Part shown: positions 33,362-43,100 of the stretch, piece after piece
Layout: every line of letters starts with the position of its first letter
Numbering within the stretch: position 1 is the first letter of the stretch
Assembly: GCF_900100785.1 (NCBI RefSeq)
Contig: NZ_FNCP01000014.1
Span: 62,001 to 126,000 of the forward strand
Reading direction: 5' to 3'
Length of the DNA: 64,000 bases
From: Desulfosporosinus hippei DSM 8344
GTDB taxonomy: Bacteria > Bacillota > Desulfitobacteriia > Desulfitobacteriales > Desulfitobacteriaceae
Position numbers and translations under genes: made by a program
Notes under the pieces: generated by a model
What the model saw: only the letters and a program-made list of their open reading frames with translations
Database searches by the model: none
Told to the model about the DNA's origin: nothing

Positions 33362-34053
33362 AAAAACTCTATAATATTTTGGCAATTTCCATTTTAATCC
33401 TAGTGTTAGGGGGGGCTTTTAATTTATATTTTTCAGTAGGGTATTTATGCTCAATCTTAGCTCATGAAGCGGGGCACTTTTATACTGCTAAATATTTTAA
33501 TCTAAAAGTCAGGTTTGGAGGATTCACGCCATTTGGCGCGTTTGTGGTTCATGAAGAAACTGCATCAGTTAAAGAAAGCGCAATAATAGCTGTCGCGGGT
33601 CCTGTGTTTGGTGTGGTATTTGCACTTGTTTGTTATTTCATATATTTATTGACAGAGAATAATACATTTTTAGTACTAAGCTATATTTCGGTACTAATGA
33701 ATCTTGGTAATTTAATACCGGTAAAGCCTCTTGATGGGGGCTTTATTGCAGAAGCTGTATCGCCTATAATATGTTATTTAGGCCTGCCACTGTTATTATA
33801 CTTATTTATAACATCTGAAAGAATCAAAGTGAAAGTTATATTGTTTATTGTATTAATAATAGGTACATATCAAACTTATGTACTAAGAAAAAAATACAAA
33901 GAAGATAAATACTATGAAATAGATAGAAAATTTAAAATTAAATTATTCTCTTGCTACATTATTTTTCTGTTCATATTATTAGTTATTGGTGTTATCTATT
34001 TTAAAATTCTAGGTAATGTTGCTGACTTAATAAGCAGTATTGCAAGGTTTTAA
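33343..34053 (+). CDS. site-2 protease family (M50) membrane metalloprotease
   Basis: The 236-residue polytopic protein has the zinc motif HEAGH (H41, E42, H45) in a membrane segment and the third ligand motif NLIPVKPLDGG (about residues 124-134). At least five transmembrane segments are visible. Site-2 proteases cut transmembrane proteins inside the membrane, often in signalling. The start overlaps the L7/L12-like gene; ATG codons at 33343 and 33355 are both possible. Base composition is clearly more AT-rich than the YcdB-like gene before it, so the two may have different origins. Confidence 0.85.
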   Translation: MCKEMLKKLYNILAISILILVLGGAFNLYFSVGYLCSILAHEAGHFYTAKYFNLKVRFGGFTPFGAFVVHEETASVKESAIIAVAGPVFGVVFALVCYFIYLLTENNTFLVLSYISVLMNLGNLIPVKPLDGGFIAEAVSPIICYLGLPLLLYLFITSERIKVKVILFIVLIIGTYQTYVLRKKYKEDKYYEIDRKFKIKLFSCYIIFLFILLVIGVIYFKILGNVADLISSIARF

Positions 34054-34095
34054 GCAGTATTTAAAAATTCAACATCATTGAAGGAGAGAACTATA

Positions 34096-34746
34096 GTGAA
34101 GATTATTGCTCTTAACGGCAGCCCGCGAAAAACCTGGAATACAGCAACCTTACTGAACAAAGCTCTTGAAGGGGCTGCTTCCCAAGGAGCTGAAACTGAA
34201 TTGATTCATCTCAATGATTTGAATTTCAAAGGGTGCATCAGCTGCTTTGCGTGTAAACGAAAAGACGGGCAGCATGGAAAATGTGCCATGAAGGATGATT
34301 TAGCAGAGATACTGAATAAATTAGAAACAGTTGATGGGATTATTTTTGGATCACCGATTTACTATATGAGTATTACAGCCGGTATGAGGGCACTTTTAGA
34401 GCGATTCTTGTTTTCCCATAGCATCTATAATCCGGAAATACCAACAGTGTATCCCAGGAAAATCCCAGTCGGATTTATCTATACTATGAACGCATCAGAA
34501 AAACAAATCGAGCAATTTAGGCTTAAGCAAAGTTTAAATTTACATGAAATGATGATTGCCAAAACCATTGGAAATCCGCTTACAACTCTATACAGCTATG
34601 ATACTTATCAATTTTCTGATTATGAAAACTATGAATCATCGATGTTCTCTGAAGAGGCTAAGGCAAAACAGAAAGCTGAACAATTTCCCCTTGACTGTCA
34701 AAGGGCTTTGGAAATGGGAATCAGGCTGGCATCCACTGAGATCTAA
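34096..34746 (+). CDS. NADPH-dependent FMN reductase / iron-sulfur flavoprotein-like
   Basis: The 216-residue protein starts at GTG after GAAGGAGAG. It has the flavodoxin-like phosphate-binding loop LNGSPRKTWNTATLL, the FMN loop FGSPIYYMSITAGM, and a cysteine cluster CISCFACKRKDGQHGKC of the type seen in iron-sulfur flavoproteins. It likely reduces FMN or a low-molecular-weight acceptor, or relays electrons from ferredoxin. A nitroreductase with ferredoxin domain follows after about 125 nt. Confidence 0.85.
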   Translation: MKIIALNGSPRKTWNTATLLNKALEGAASQGAETELIHLNDLNFKGCISCFACKRKDGQHGKCAMKDDLAEILNKLETVDGIIFGSPIYYMSITAGMRALLERFLFSHSIYNPEIPTVYPRKIPVGFIYTMNASEKQIEQFRLKQSLNLHEMMIAKTIGNPLTTLYSYDTYQFSDYENYESSMFSEEAKAKQKAEQFPLDCQRALEMGIRLASTEI

Positions 34747-34871
34747 CAACAGGGGGACTCACCAAATTACTCAGGATGAAAGGGAGACAAGAGCTTCCAC
34801 ATCAATATATCGGTAAGCATATGAAGAATTTGCATAAGTCCGGAAAAGAGAGAAGTAGGAGTGATGAATGT

Positions 34872-35693
34872 ATGAGTATGGATCTGATTCAAGTTAGCCA
34901 GGAAAAATGTATCCGCTGTGGAATCTGTGCAGAAATCTGTCCCACAGGAAGTATCATGATCGAAAACCAAATGCCCCAGGCCACAGAACGGAATTGTATT
35001 GCCTGTGGACACTGCGTAGCTGTATGTCCTGTGGCGGCAATAGATAACGTGAAGGCACCGATGGCCAAACAGTTGCCCCTTGATAATGTACCTGTCCTTG
35101 ACGCTGACACTGCAGCCCGCTTTCTCCGCTCCCGACGGTCTATTCGTCGCTACAAAGAAAATCCCGTACCCCGGGAAAAAATAGTGCAGCTCCTCGATAT
35201 GGCGCGTTTGGCCCCAAGCGGAGGCAACACTCAGGGGGTTGCTTATCTCGTCATTGATAACGCTGAAATACTAGGCAAAATAACGGCTGCTACAGTTGAT
35301 TGGATGGAAGAACAATTAAAAAAGGGTTCTGCATGGGCACAGTATTATAGCAGAGTGGTGGAAACTTATCGCCAAACCGGTCAAGATGTCATATTACGAA
35401 ACGCTCCATGTCTGATTGTGGCTATGACTGCAAAGGACTTTCACCCCCGTGGACGGGATAATACCCATTTTTCCCTTGCCTACGCTGAGCTCTACGCCCC
35501 GGCTATTGAATTGGGAACATGTTGGGCGGGATTTTTTGAAGGGTGCGCCTCTGCCAATTATCAGCCCTTGCTGAGTATCTTGAACCTGCCGGAAAACATG
35601 GTTGTCACCGGTGGATTGTTAGTAGGTTTTCCAAAGTATACTTATAAACGATTAGTGGACAGAAATCCCTTGCAAGTGTCGTGGTGGGACTAA
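34872..35693 (+). CDS. nitroreductase with N-terminal 2[4Fe-4S] ferredoxin domain
   Basis: The 273-residue protein has two 4Fe-4S motifs (C13, C16, C19, C23 and C42, C45, C48, C52), then a nitroreductase domain from about residue 75 (RSRRSIRRYKENPV, APSGGNTQ, and GTCWAGFFEGCASANYQP near the C-terminus). Such enzymes take electrons from a ferredoxin pool and reduce nitro or quinone compounds on FMN. The start is the ATG with GTAGGAGTG upstream. It shares its redox theme with the preceding flavoprotein. Confidence 0.9.
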   Translation: MSMDLIQVSQEKCIRCGICAEICPTGSIMIENQMPQATERNCIACGHCVAVCPVAAIDNVKAPMAKQLPLDNVPVLDADTAARFLRSRRSIRRYKENPVPREKIVQLLDMARLAPSGGNTQGVAYLVIDNAEILGKITAATVDWMEEQLKKGSAWAQYYSRVVETYRQTGQDVILRNAPCLIVAMTAKDFHPRGRDNTHFSLAYAELYAPAIELGTCWAGFFEGCASANYQPLLSILNLPENMVVTGGLLVGFPKYTYKRLVDRNPLQVSWWD

Positions 35694-35724
35694 AGGGGTG
35701 CTTGGTACCAATTATAAATCAAAC

Positions 35725-35752
35725 AACCCTCGCTTTTCAGGCGAGGGTTTTC
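35725..35752 (+). terminator. terminator after nitroreductase
   Basis: AACCCTCGC/GCGAGGGTT with TTTTC following, 30 nt after the stop codon. Confidence 0.85.
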
Positions 35753-35792
35753 AAAACATTACTGTTTTGTCAGTGCTATCGGTCAGGTTTTT

Positions 35793-35968
35793 TGTACAAT
35801 GTGGGGGTTAATGTAGGAGCAGCTGCCGGGCAGAGCGTTTTTCACGCGCATATTCATGTTATTCCCCGTTATGAGGGGGATGTCACAAACCCCCTGGGCG
35901 GAGTCCGGAATGTTAAGAAGAGTATTGTTCCATATGACGGGGACGGGGAGAAGGAAGAAATGGCCTAG
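35793..35968 (+). pseudogene. HIT-family gene, 3' fragment (copy 2)
   Basis: It encodes YNVGVNVGAAAGQSVFHAHI and HVIPRYEGDVTNPLGG, nearly identical to the end of the HIT gene at 17271-17660, including the histidine triad. The first 70 or so residues are missing. It is followed by hairpin repeat R3. Confidence 0.85.
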
Positions 35969-36015
35969 AATGACAATGTTGTCGTTTCTGGGCCATGTTT
36001 ATTTTCTAATGATCT
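35964..36015 (+). repeat. hairpin repeat R3, copy 2
   Basis: GGCCTAGAATGACAATG with TTGTCGTTTCTGGGCC forms an imperfect hairpin followed by TTTATTTTCT. It resembles 29997-30060 and 51676-51735. Confidence 0.65.
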
Positions 36016-36031
36016 GATGAGACATATCTAA

Positions 36032-36251
36032 GCGTATTCCTTACCTGATGTACAATGCAGCGCTGGTATTCCGTATTAGGAAAAGCCGCCGAAATAGCTT
36101 CTTTTATCCCTGTAAGCCCGTCTGCACAGATCAGATGATATCCTTAACTCCCCGGTTCTTCAGATCGTTCAGAATTCCAAGCCAGTATTTGCCGCTTTCG
36201 TTTTCTCCTATCTGCAGGTTTACGACTTCCTTCTTGCCGGACAGTGTGATC
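36032..36251 (-). pseudogene. IS256-type transposase, internal fragment
   Basis: On the minus strand two registers give VVNLQIGENESGKYWLGILN followed by DLKNRGVKDI, then ICADGLTGIKEAISAAFPNT and EYQRCIVHQVRNT. This is the catalytic core of an IS256/mutator transposase including the ADG aspartate. A frameshift lies between them, and both ends of the gene are missing. It is the only clear transposase trace in the window. Confidence 0.85.
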
Positions 36252-36381
36252 GTTGGAGAAAGATTAATAAAAGATTAAAAAACTCTTTTGATATTCTAAT
36301 CTTTTTATTATGTAACATTAATTTGCAACAACTATACTGAAATCGGTATGTAAACCAAACCAAATATACGGAGGTCATGTA

Positions 36382-37170
36382 ATGAATATTAATACTAAGA
36401 AATTAGCAAAAACGACCATTCCTTTTTTTTTAATAATGTTCTCGGTTGTTTTTAGCTCCCTTATTGAGGGGATTTTCGAAAATGCAGTTCAACTTAGCAT
36501 TATGGCAGCTCTAATAATATTTATTTTGTTTGCCATTATCTTCAAAAGAAGCTTTTGTGGGTTTTTGTGCATGGTGGGGGCGCTGCAAAGAATTGTTGGA
36601 TATATAGGATTCAAGCTTTTAAAAAAAAGGGTCACAGTTCCTGCAACACTCGATAAATATCTTAGAGCAGTGAAATACATCATACTTACAGGTTTTGCAG
36701 CATTATCCATTGCAAGCGGCAAGTTTCTGCTACAAGTCAGTGTTGACGATGTGTTTGAGCAATATAGCATAATATTGCCTGGATTAGCCTGGATAAGTAT
36801 TATGTTGATGTTTGTAACAATTATTGGCTCATTTTTTATTGATTATTTCTTCTGCAAATATATCTGCATACAGGGTGCTATCGCCGGAGTTGCAGGTCGG
36901 TTTAGCCCCAGTGGTATCGTCCGATGCGAAGATAAGTGCATCAATTGCACGTTATGTACAAAGAAATGTCCCTCAAATCTAGAGGTGCATAAAATGAAGA
37001 AGGTAATATCGGCTGAATGTTTTAACTGCCAAAAATGCATTGTTGCATGTCCAAAGAAAGGGGCATTAACTAATAGTTTTGCAGGCGGAAAAATCCCGTT
37101 AGTTTTGTTTGTAGCAATGGCAGGAATGCTTTACATATTGTTAACCTTTTTAATACCGCTATTTTTATAG
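36382..37170 (+). CDS. NapH-like membrane polyferredoxin
   Basis: The 262-residue protein has about five transmembrane segments (near residues 8-30, 36-52, 88-105, 118-145 and 240-260). The motif SFCGFLCMVGALQ follows the second, and two 4Fe-4S motifs lie in the C-terminal part (CINCTLCTKKCP and CFNCQKCIVACP). This is the NapH/MauN/NosR-tail polyferredoxin type that passes electrons between the quinone pool and redox partners. RBS ACGGAGG precedes the ATG. No specific oxidoreductase partner is adjacent. Confidence 0.85.
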   Translation: MNINTKKLAKTTIPFFLIMFSVVFSSLIEGIFENAVQLSIMAALIIFILFAIIFKRSFCGFLCMVGALQRIVGYIGFKLLKKRVTVPATLDKYLRAVKYIILTGFAALSIASGKFLLQVSVDDVFEQYSIILPGLAWISIMLMFVTIIGSFFIDYFFCKYICIQGAIAGVAGRFSPSGIVRCEDKCINCTLCTKKCPSNLEVHKMKKVISAECFNCQKCIVACPKKGALTNSFAGGKIPLVLFVAMAGMLYILLTFLIPLFL

Positions 37171-37209
37171 ATGGTGCTATGAGCAGGTGTCGATTCATTT
37201 CTTTAACAA

Positions 37210-37243
37210 TTAAGAATTGGTTATACAAATAACCAATTCTTAA
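37210..37243. terminator. perfect 15-bp hairpin after polyferredoxin
   Basis: TTAAGAATTGGTTAT-ACAA-ATAACCAATTCTTAA. AT-rich and without a T-run, so it is a terminator on either strand or simply a palindrome near the island edge. Confidence 0.55.
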
Positions 37244-37283
37244 TATAGCATAAAAATGATAGAAGCAAAAAGACTCAAACTAC

Positions 37284-37300
37284 GAGGGTTCGAGTCCCTT
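37284..37300 (+). other. tRNA T-arm-like remnant
   Basis: GAGGG-TTCGAGT-CCCTT has a 5-bp stem and the canonical 7-nt T-loop. The rest of a tRNA (anticodon arm, D arm, a paired acceptor stem) cannot be built around it. It lies 50-70 bp left of the defence-island border and may be a fragment left by integration at a tRNA gene. Confidence 0.35.
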
Positions 37301-37352
37301 TGCTTTATTTTAGTTTGGAAAGTTAGGTGAATATAGATGCCAAAAGTTCTGA

Positions 37353-37485
37353 AGGGCGCCAATCAGATTTAAGACTGACTGGCGCTCCTTAGCATAGTTT
37401 TTAAAATATTTGGTGATTGGTGGAAGGAAAAGCAGGAAGTTCGGCGAAAAAGAAAAGTATGCGTCAAATGTTGTCCAAAAGACTG
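37353..37485 (+). repeat. hairpin-headed dispersed repeat R1, copy 2
   Basis: GGGCGCCAATCAG pairs with CTGACTGGCGCTC (imperfect), followed by the R1 tail with AAATATTTGGTGATTGGTGG and GGAAGTTCGGCGAAAAAG. It lies directly upstream of the first DUF429 gene, as copy 4 does before the second. Confidence 0.7.
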
Positions 37486-37532
37486 TTCGCTTGAAAATTG
37501 ACTTAAAGCCAAAGACTTTGGGGGTTAAATAA

Positions 37533-38429
37533 ATGCGTTATATCGGAATCGACTTAGCATGGACCTATGCCAATGAATCGGGAATTTGTGTGATCGCTGA
37601 CAATGGAGAAATCGTCTATTGTGAGTCCCAGGTTTTCAGCGACGAAATGATTGCGGACATCGTTGCAGAGCATTCTCAAGAAGGAGCTATCGTGGGGATT
37701 GATGCTCCTTTAATCGTAAATAACGAAACAGGTTCCAGATACTGTGACGGAGCTATTATGAGAGAGAAAATTCATGGTAAAAATCTGTCCGTTTTCACCT
37801 GCAGTAAAAGCTTTATGCTCAACCACTTCGGAGTAGTTCGAGGAGAAGAGGTCGTCAAAGCCATTCGAAAGCGGATGCCGGCTTTTGCCCTCACAGGTGA
37901 CCTAACCAATAAAAAGCACGTGATTATCGAAACCTTTCCCACGGGAATAACTTTAGGCCTTTTTCCCGATGCTTTTCCCATTAAATATAAAATCAAACAT
38001 AAGATCAAATTTGAAACAACTAAAACGGAGATGGGCAGGATGGTTAACCTTTTAAAAAGGTTAAGTGATTTCAATCCCCCCGTCCATAATATAGAAGATT
38101 TCTTCAATCATTCATTGAGCATTCAAGCTATGTCTAAGAAGGGGTTTAAGAACCTTGAGGACAAGCTGGATGCTTTTTTATGTGCTTACGCCGCTTATTG
38201 GCTGGCCAATAATCAGGGGAAGGTTTTTGGCGATGATCAGGATGGGTTCATTACTATTCCAATAATAGATGAGAATGAAGTCCGTGATGGCAAATCAGAG
38301 AAGGTAAAAGTCTACAATAAACTGATTCGCGATAAGATACCTCAGATCATCGAAGACAGCGGTAAGAAAGCTATTATTGAAAAGGTTTCAGGCCCAGAGT
38401 ACCTGGACTTATTAAACGTTACCTTGTGA
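37533..38429 (+). CDS. DUF429-family protein fused to a truncated COG4997-like domain
   Basis: Residues 1-225 form a DUF429 domain (predicted RNase H-like fold), with GIDLAWT, GIDAPLIVNN and the acidic residues expected at its active site. After a linker, residues about 262-298 read KVKVYNKLIRDKIPQIIEDS followed by GKKAIIEKVSGPEYLDLL, the start of a MazG-like phosphoribosyl-ATP pyrophosphohydrolase homologue (COG4997). That domain normally needs about 100 residues, so it is cut after 35. The cut coincides with the start of the nitrilase operon, marking an insertion or rearrangement border. A second DUF429 copy starts at 63620. Confidence 0.8.
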   Translation: MRYIGIDLAWTYANESGICVIADNGEIVYCESQVFSDEMIADIVAEHSQEGAIVGIDAPLIVNNETGSRYCDGAIMREKIHGKNLSVFTCSKSFMLNHFGVVRGEEVVKAIRKRMPAFALTGDLTNKKHVIIETFPTGITLGLFPDAFPIKYKIKHKIKFETTKTEMGRMVNLLKRLSDFNPPVHNIEDFFNHSLSIQAMSKKGFKNLEDKLDAFLCAYAAYWLANNQGKVFGDDQDGFITIPIIDENEVRDGKSEKVKVYNKLIRDKIPQIIEDSGKKAIIEKVSGPEYLDLLNVTL

Positions 38430-38467
38430 AATATATATTGGCTAAAAAACTTATCGAGAGGTGTATT

Positions 38468-40174
38468 ATGGTAGACTTCAAGCGTGTTTCCGAATTAATT
38501 CCTGTTCATAGTGGGCTGCAGGTTTGTATTTCAGACTGTAAGCCTATTCAAGTGCTCCAGTGGCAATGCCAAGATGAGCCAACAGCTGATCTTGAGAGGG
38601 GAGTCTATACGACAAACCCATTACATATTAGTAAGGCGATTAACTTTGTCCATTTAGCGAAAGAAACATGTTCCGACCTCGTCTTGACACCGGAGTATTC
38701 ATTTCCTTGTGAGGTGCTCGACAGCGTAGTTGAAAACCATGAACTTTGGCCTGAAAGGGGCTCATTATGGTGTCTGTGTATGCAAGGTTATGCACGACAG
38801 GAGTTTGCTAAAAAGCTCGAACAGTGGACAAGAAATGACACGTTAATAATACGGAGTGCTTTTGAACAAATATTGGGGCGTTACTTTGTGGATGCACTCA
38901 TTTATTTATTCATTTTAGATGATGGGCGTCTTTGCATACTCCCTCAGTTAAAGACAACACCTATGGCAGAACGTTGGAATGATCATGAAGTTAGAGGACT
39001 TTGCACTAGCGATTTAATTTATATCTTTGACCTCTACGGGAATAGTGATGATCAAAATCGGTTTTTGTCCATTTTGTGTTCTGATGCACTTTCTGTTAAA
39101 GCGCAGGATATCCTTGATCATACAAAAGGCAAGCAGCTTATTGTCTTTCATGCACAGTTAAACCCAGAACCACGGCATTCGGATTTTCAATTATTTCGCA
39201 GTTCTTTTTTTGACCTGAACGCCGGTAGGGATATTCGCCTCATATCCTTAAATTGGGCGGAAGGAACCAAGATCGATAACCAGATGTTCAGTAAGCCCTG
39301 GTCGGCCTTTTATAAAAAATCCTATCGGGGACAAGTACCGGAGCAGGAATTAAGAGCTCGGAATCATGACAGGGGCACTTATTATACGCTTCATCATTAT
39401 ACAGAGATATGGTATTCCGATAGAGAAGAGCACTGCAAAAGGTTTGATATCAATAAGGGCTTTCAGTGGGGTGCTTCTTATCCGGCTATAACTCATGATG
39501 AACCGATCACACATGATTATTTTTTGTATAGTCCTGCTGATAGCTCCTGGAAACCTGTACTAAAAGAAAACCATCATCCTTCTTTGGTTGAACTCATTGA
39601 CAGCCACGGTTCGGATTATGACTTCCCGCTGGGTGCATCTCCTCATGACAGCGATGCATTTTTCGGTCTTTGTTTCGGACATTTTTTAGAAGGAGAACTC
39701 AGTGCTGATGACAATGAGCTCGTCACCAGGTTATTCTCCGGCTCTGATCAGGAATCTGATCAAAAACGGCGATCCAAAGCCATTCAGTATAAAAAACTGA
39801 TTCAATTAATTAAAAAACAAGAATTTCCCCCTGAGTTAGGAAATTTGATCGATAATCATATTCTTTATCTGGACTCTGCAACGGCGGAAGAAAAGAATAA
39901 ATATGGGAATGTATACCCTAAAAACGTTGCCCCGGACCAGAGAAGCCCATCTTCATCAGCTCTTTTCATAATATCCGGATGCACTACCAGAGACGAGGTT
40001 GAAGAACAGATTGATATGCTCAGTAAAAAGTTGCACCCCAATCTACATAACAGAGTGGTAATTTATTATTTTTCCCCTGAAACGGAGCGCTACGAATGTT
40101 TTGCCGAACATTTGATGCAGACAAGAATTGACAAGGCGACTTATTCAAAACCACTTAGTTCAATTAAAGGGTAA
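38468..40174 (+). CDS. nitrilase-superfamily (carbon-nitrogen hydrolase) protein in a defence-type operon
   Basis: The 568-residue protein starts at the ATG with GAGAGGTG upstream. The first 260 residues show the nitrilase triad in correct order and spacing: E76 (LVLTPEYSFP), K162 (PQLKTTP) and C204 (ILCSDAL). The remaining 300 residues are not recognised. Nitrilase-fold enzymes hydrolyse nitriles, amides or N-acyl groups, so this could be the toxic effector of the system, for example acting on a metabolite. It is followed 21 nt later by an SMC-like ATPase and then by an HD-domain gene. The family call rests on motif reading. Confidence 0.65.
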   Translation: MVDFKRVSELIPVHSGLQVCISDCKPIQVLQWQCQDEPTADLERGVYTTNPLHISKAINFVHLAKETCSDLVLTPEYSFPCEVLDSVVENHELWPERGSLWCLCMQGYARQEFAKKLEQWTRNDTLIIRSAFEQILGRYFVDALIYLFILDDGRLCILPQLKTTPMAERWNDHEVRGLCTSDLIYIFDLYGNSDDQNRFLSILCSDALSVKAQDILDHTKGKQLIVFHAQLNPEPRHSDFQLFRSSFFDLNAGRDIRLISLNWAEGTKIDNQMFSKPWSAFYKKSYRGQVPEQELRARNHDRGTYYTLHHYTEIWYSDREEHCKRFDINKGFQWGASYPAITHDEPITHDYFLYSPADSSWKPVLKENHHPSLVELIDSHGSDYDFPLGASPHDSDAFFGLCFGHFLEGELSADDNELVTRLFSGSDQESDQKRRSKAIQYKKLIQLIKKQEFPPELGNLIDNHILYLDSATAEEKNKYGNVYPKNVAPDQRSPSSSALFIISGCTTRDEVEEQIDMLSKKLHPNLHNRVVIYYFSPETERYECFAEHLMQTRIDKATYSKPLSSIKG

Positions 40175-40195
40175 AACCGGCTGAGGAGGATTAGC

Positions 40196-43100
40196 GTGAA
40201 ACTTAGTGATGTATTAGAGTCCCTTCGTTTTGATAATGAGATTAAACCTGGAGAATTTTCCTTTCGTAACGAGGAGTTTGAGTTTTTTAGAGTAATACGA
40301 TCGGAAGAGTTGTTGCCTAGCATCCAATTTTCTGAGTATTTTTTTATGAAAGTATCTGAAGCGACGATAGCGAAGATGACTGAAGAAGATGATCTTACTT
40401 ATTTTCGCGAATTTCAGGCGAAACTGTTGGCCAAACCGTTTTTTGCTCATAAAAGCGATTTGCGCTGGAATCTATATTTAATCATAGTGATTGAAAGCTA
40501 TGAATTGTTAAAGGACAGCAATCTGGCACGTAAGATCGAGGACGATGCTGACTATGCGCGTAAATTTATAACCATACCTGACGATATATCAATTTTACTA
40601 GATAAACAGTGGTTACAAACAGCTAAAGCAGATAATATTGGACAAATTGATCCTTTACAAGAGTGGAATCATCATCTGGAGCCCCTCCAGTTGACTGGTT
40701 GCTTGACTCAAGCTTTTGCTAATAAGGGCAAAGAACGTGTTAGTCAATACTTGGAAGGACAGCCCTTTTTAAGTGAAGGAACAGCTCCTCCTATACGTAG
40801 AAGCCGGAATTCCGAAGACTATGAAGAAAAGATTAGAACTGTTGAATCGATTTCTTTTGATGGCTTTCGTAAACATTGTTTTGATCAGCTTAAGCCGATT
40901 CTGCCAACCAAAGTGAATTTGATCCACGGCTCGAACGGTTCCGGAAAAACTTCCGCCGTGGAAGCAATCGAGCTTGCTCTTACCGACGATATCAGGCGTT
41001 GTTCTGAATTCGGTGATTCGGTAGAGGAAACAGCAAACCAATTACAAGTTTTGTGTCGGACAGAATCGGGTAAGACACTACCTTATCAATCTGGAAAAAA
41101 ACTAGCCGACTATAAAAAATTGGCTCAATCCTGGTATGGTGTAACACCCGGTCATAAATCCGAACTCAACAATTATTTTCATAGATTCAATTACTTTGAT
41201 TCTGAGGCCGCCTATCGGTTTGCCCTAAGTGAAAGCAGTAACAAGAACCATGAAAGATTTGATTACTCTGATAATCTAAGCCAACTTGTCTTTGGTGATT
41301 CAATCCTGGAAACGCAAAAGAAGTGGCATCGTTATAAAGAAGAGTTTGATGATCAACTCAAGGCTTTAAAGAAAGGAAGAGATGAATACCGGGCGTTAAA
41401 GACAGAATTGGGTTTAAAATTTGAGTCTTTAAGTCATGTTCAAGCTGTGCAGCCTATGGAATTAGATAAGTTATTGGCATCCATTCATTTGCGAGAATCA
41501 AAAACAGAGTTTGGAGCAGCAACTGAACTGGAGAATATGGAAAGCCTCAATCTCCTTATTAAATCGGTAGAGCCGCGTCGAAAGGAAATTATAGAATTTC
41601 CTTTCAACAAGGACACGTTAACCTTGGAACAGGTTCAAATCCAGCTGAAGTTAAGTAAGGATAATCACGATTTATTGATGACAGACAAAGAAAGTAAAGT
41701 TGCAGATCAAAAGTACTTGGAATCAGAACGAAACCGCCTCAGTTCAGAAATAACAAAATATAAGGAAAAAGAATTTCTAGTTGAACAAAGTATTGAGGAC
41801 ATCAAGAGATATTGGCAGGAATGGAAAGCAGTTCGGAAAGTATTAGAGGATGATCAGGCACAGGTTCAAAAACGAAGAAAGTTGGAACAAAAATTAGAAC
41901 TTCTGAATCATAAACTCAATCTCCTACAGAGCTTCGGAGCTCGTTACAGCCGATTACCCATAATAAAAAAGCCTGATTTGTCTTTGTTGCCTCAAGAAAG
42001 TATTCAACAACTTCACGGAGCGGTGGAAGATAAAACGAAGAGTCTGAAGCAATTAAAGCAAGAGCTTGTGGCGGCAGAAAATTTAATGGGCGAGCTTAAG
42101 GCTATGCTCTCACGTATACAACATATTGGCAAAGACTTTCTTGAAATTGATAGAACCACGATAACCTGTCCGCTTTGTAAACATAACCATGGCACGCATA
42201 TTCAGTTGACCGAAGCGATTCAGTCTGCTAATGCTATGAGTGGGCAAGAAGATAACAGCTTAAATGTATTGCGTCAACGTATTGAAGATTTGCAAGCCGA
42301 CATTGATCTTTTGAATAACCAGCTAAAACAACAAGATTTAACTAAACGTGATGTGAAGCAGGTTAATGAGGCCTACATGGAATTGGCAAATGACTTGCTG
42401 TTTGAATTAGATGCCTCGCAGAAGAATCCTGAAGAACAATTACAAAACATCCATAACGTATTGGCGGCCCAAAATGAATGGCAAGAACAGCTGAATATTA
42501 TTCGCGATCAATTGCAGGTTCTTGATAATATAGGATTTAGCAATACCGAAATCATACAAGCGGAGCTGTTTCAAAAAGAAAATGAATTTTACATGTTATA
42601 CATAGAGCAACAATCTGCTGATTCCTTTGAAACTTATGTAATTGTAAAGCAAAAAGAGTTGCAAGGCCAAGCGAATGAGGTGAATCAAGCGTCAGCACAG
42701 CTCCGCAACCAGGATGCTGACTTGGAACAACGTTTGTTGCAAATTTCTTTAGAAGAACTCAATAAATCAATTGCCGAACAGGAAAAGCAGATCGGTTTAT
42801 GGAAAAATTTTCAAGATAGTCTAGAAACCTTGCTTCCGGATTTTCAATTGGAGCAAGACGATAATTTACGAGCTTGGGCTATCCAATTAGAAACTGCGAG
42901 AATACAAATCGAATTATTGCTTGAAAAAAACAAGCAGGATCATGAGAAAATGCGGTTGCAATCAGAATGGGACGAAGCAGGAAAGGAGTTAGATAGACTC
43001 CAAAATAAAATACACCGTTGCGAAATGGCGAGTAATGTCTTGGGGCAATTGAGATCACTTAAAACTTATACTGAAGAATTCATTACGAAAAATATTGCCA

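Noticed and set aside
37260-37310. complete tRNA gene
   Set aside because: Only a T-arm can be formed; acceptor, D and anticodon arms are missing.
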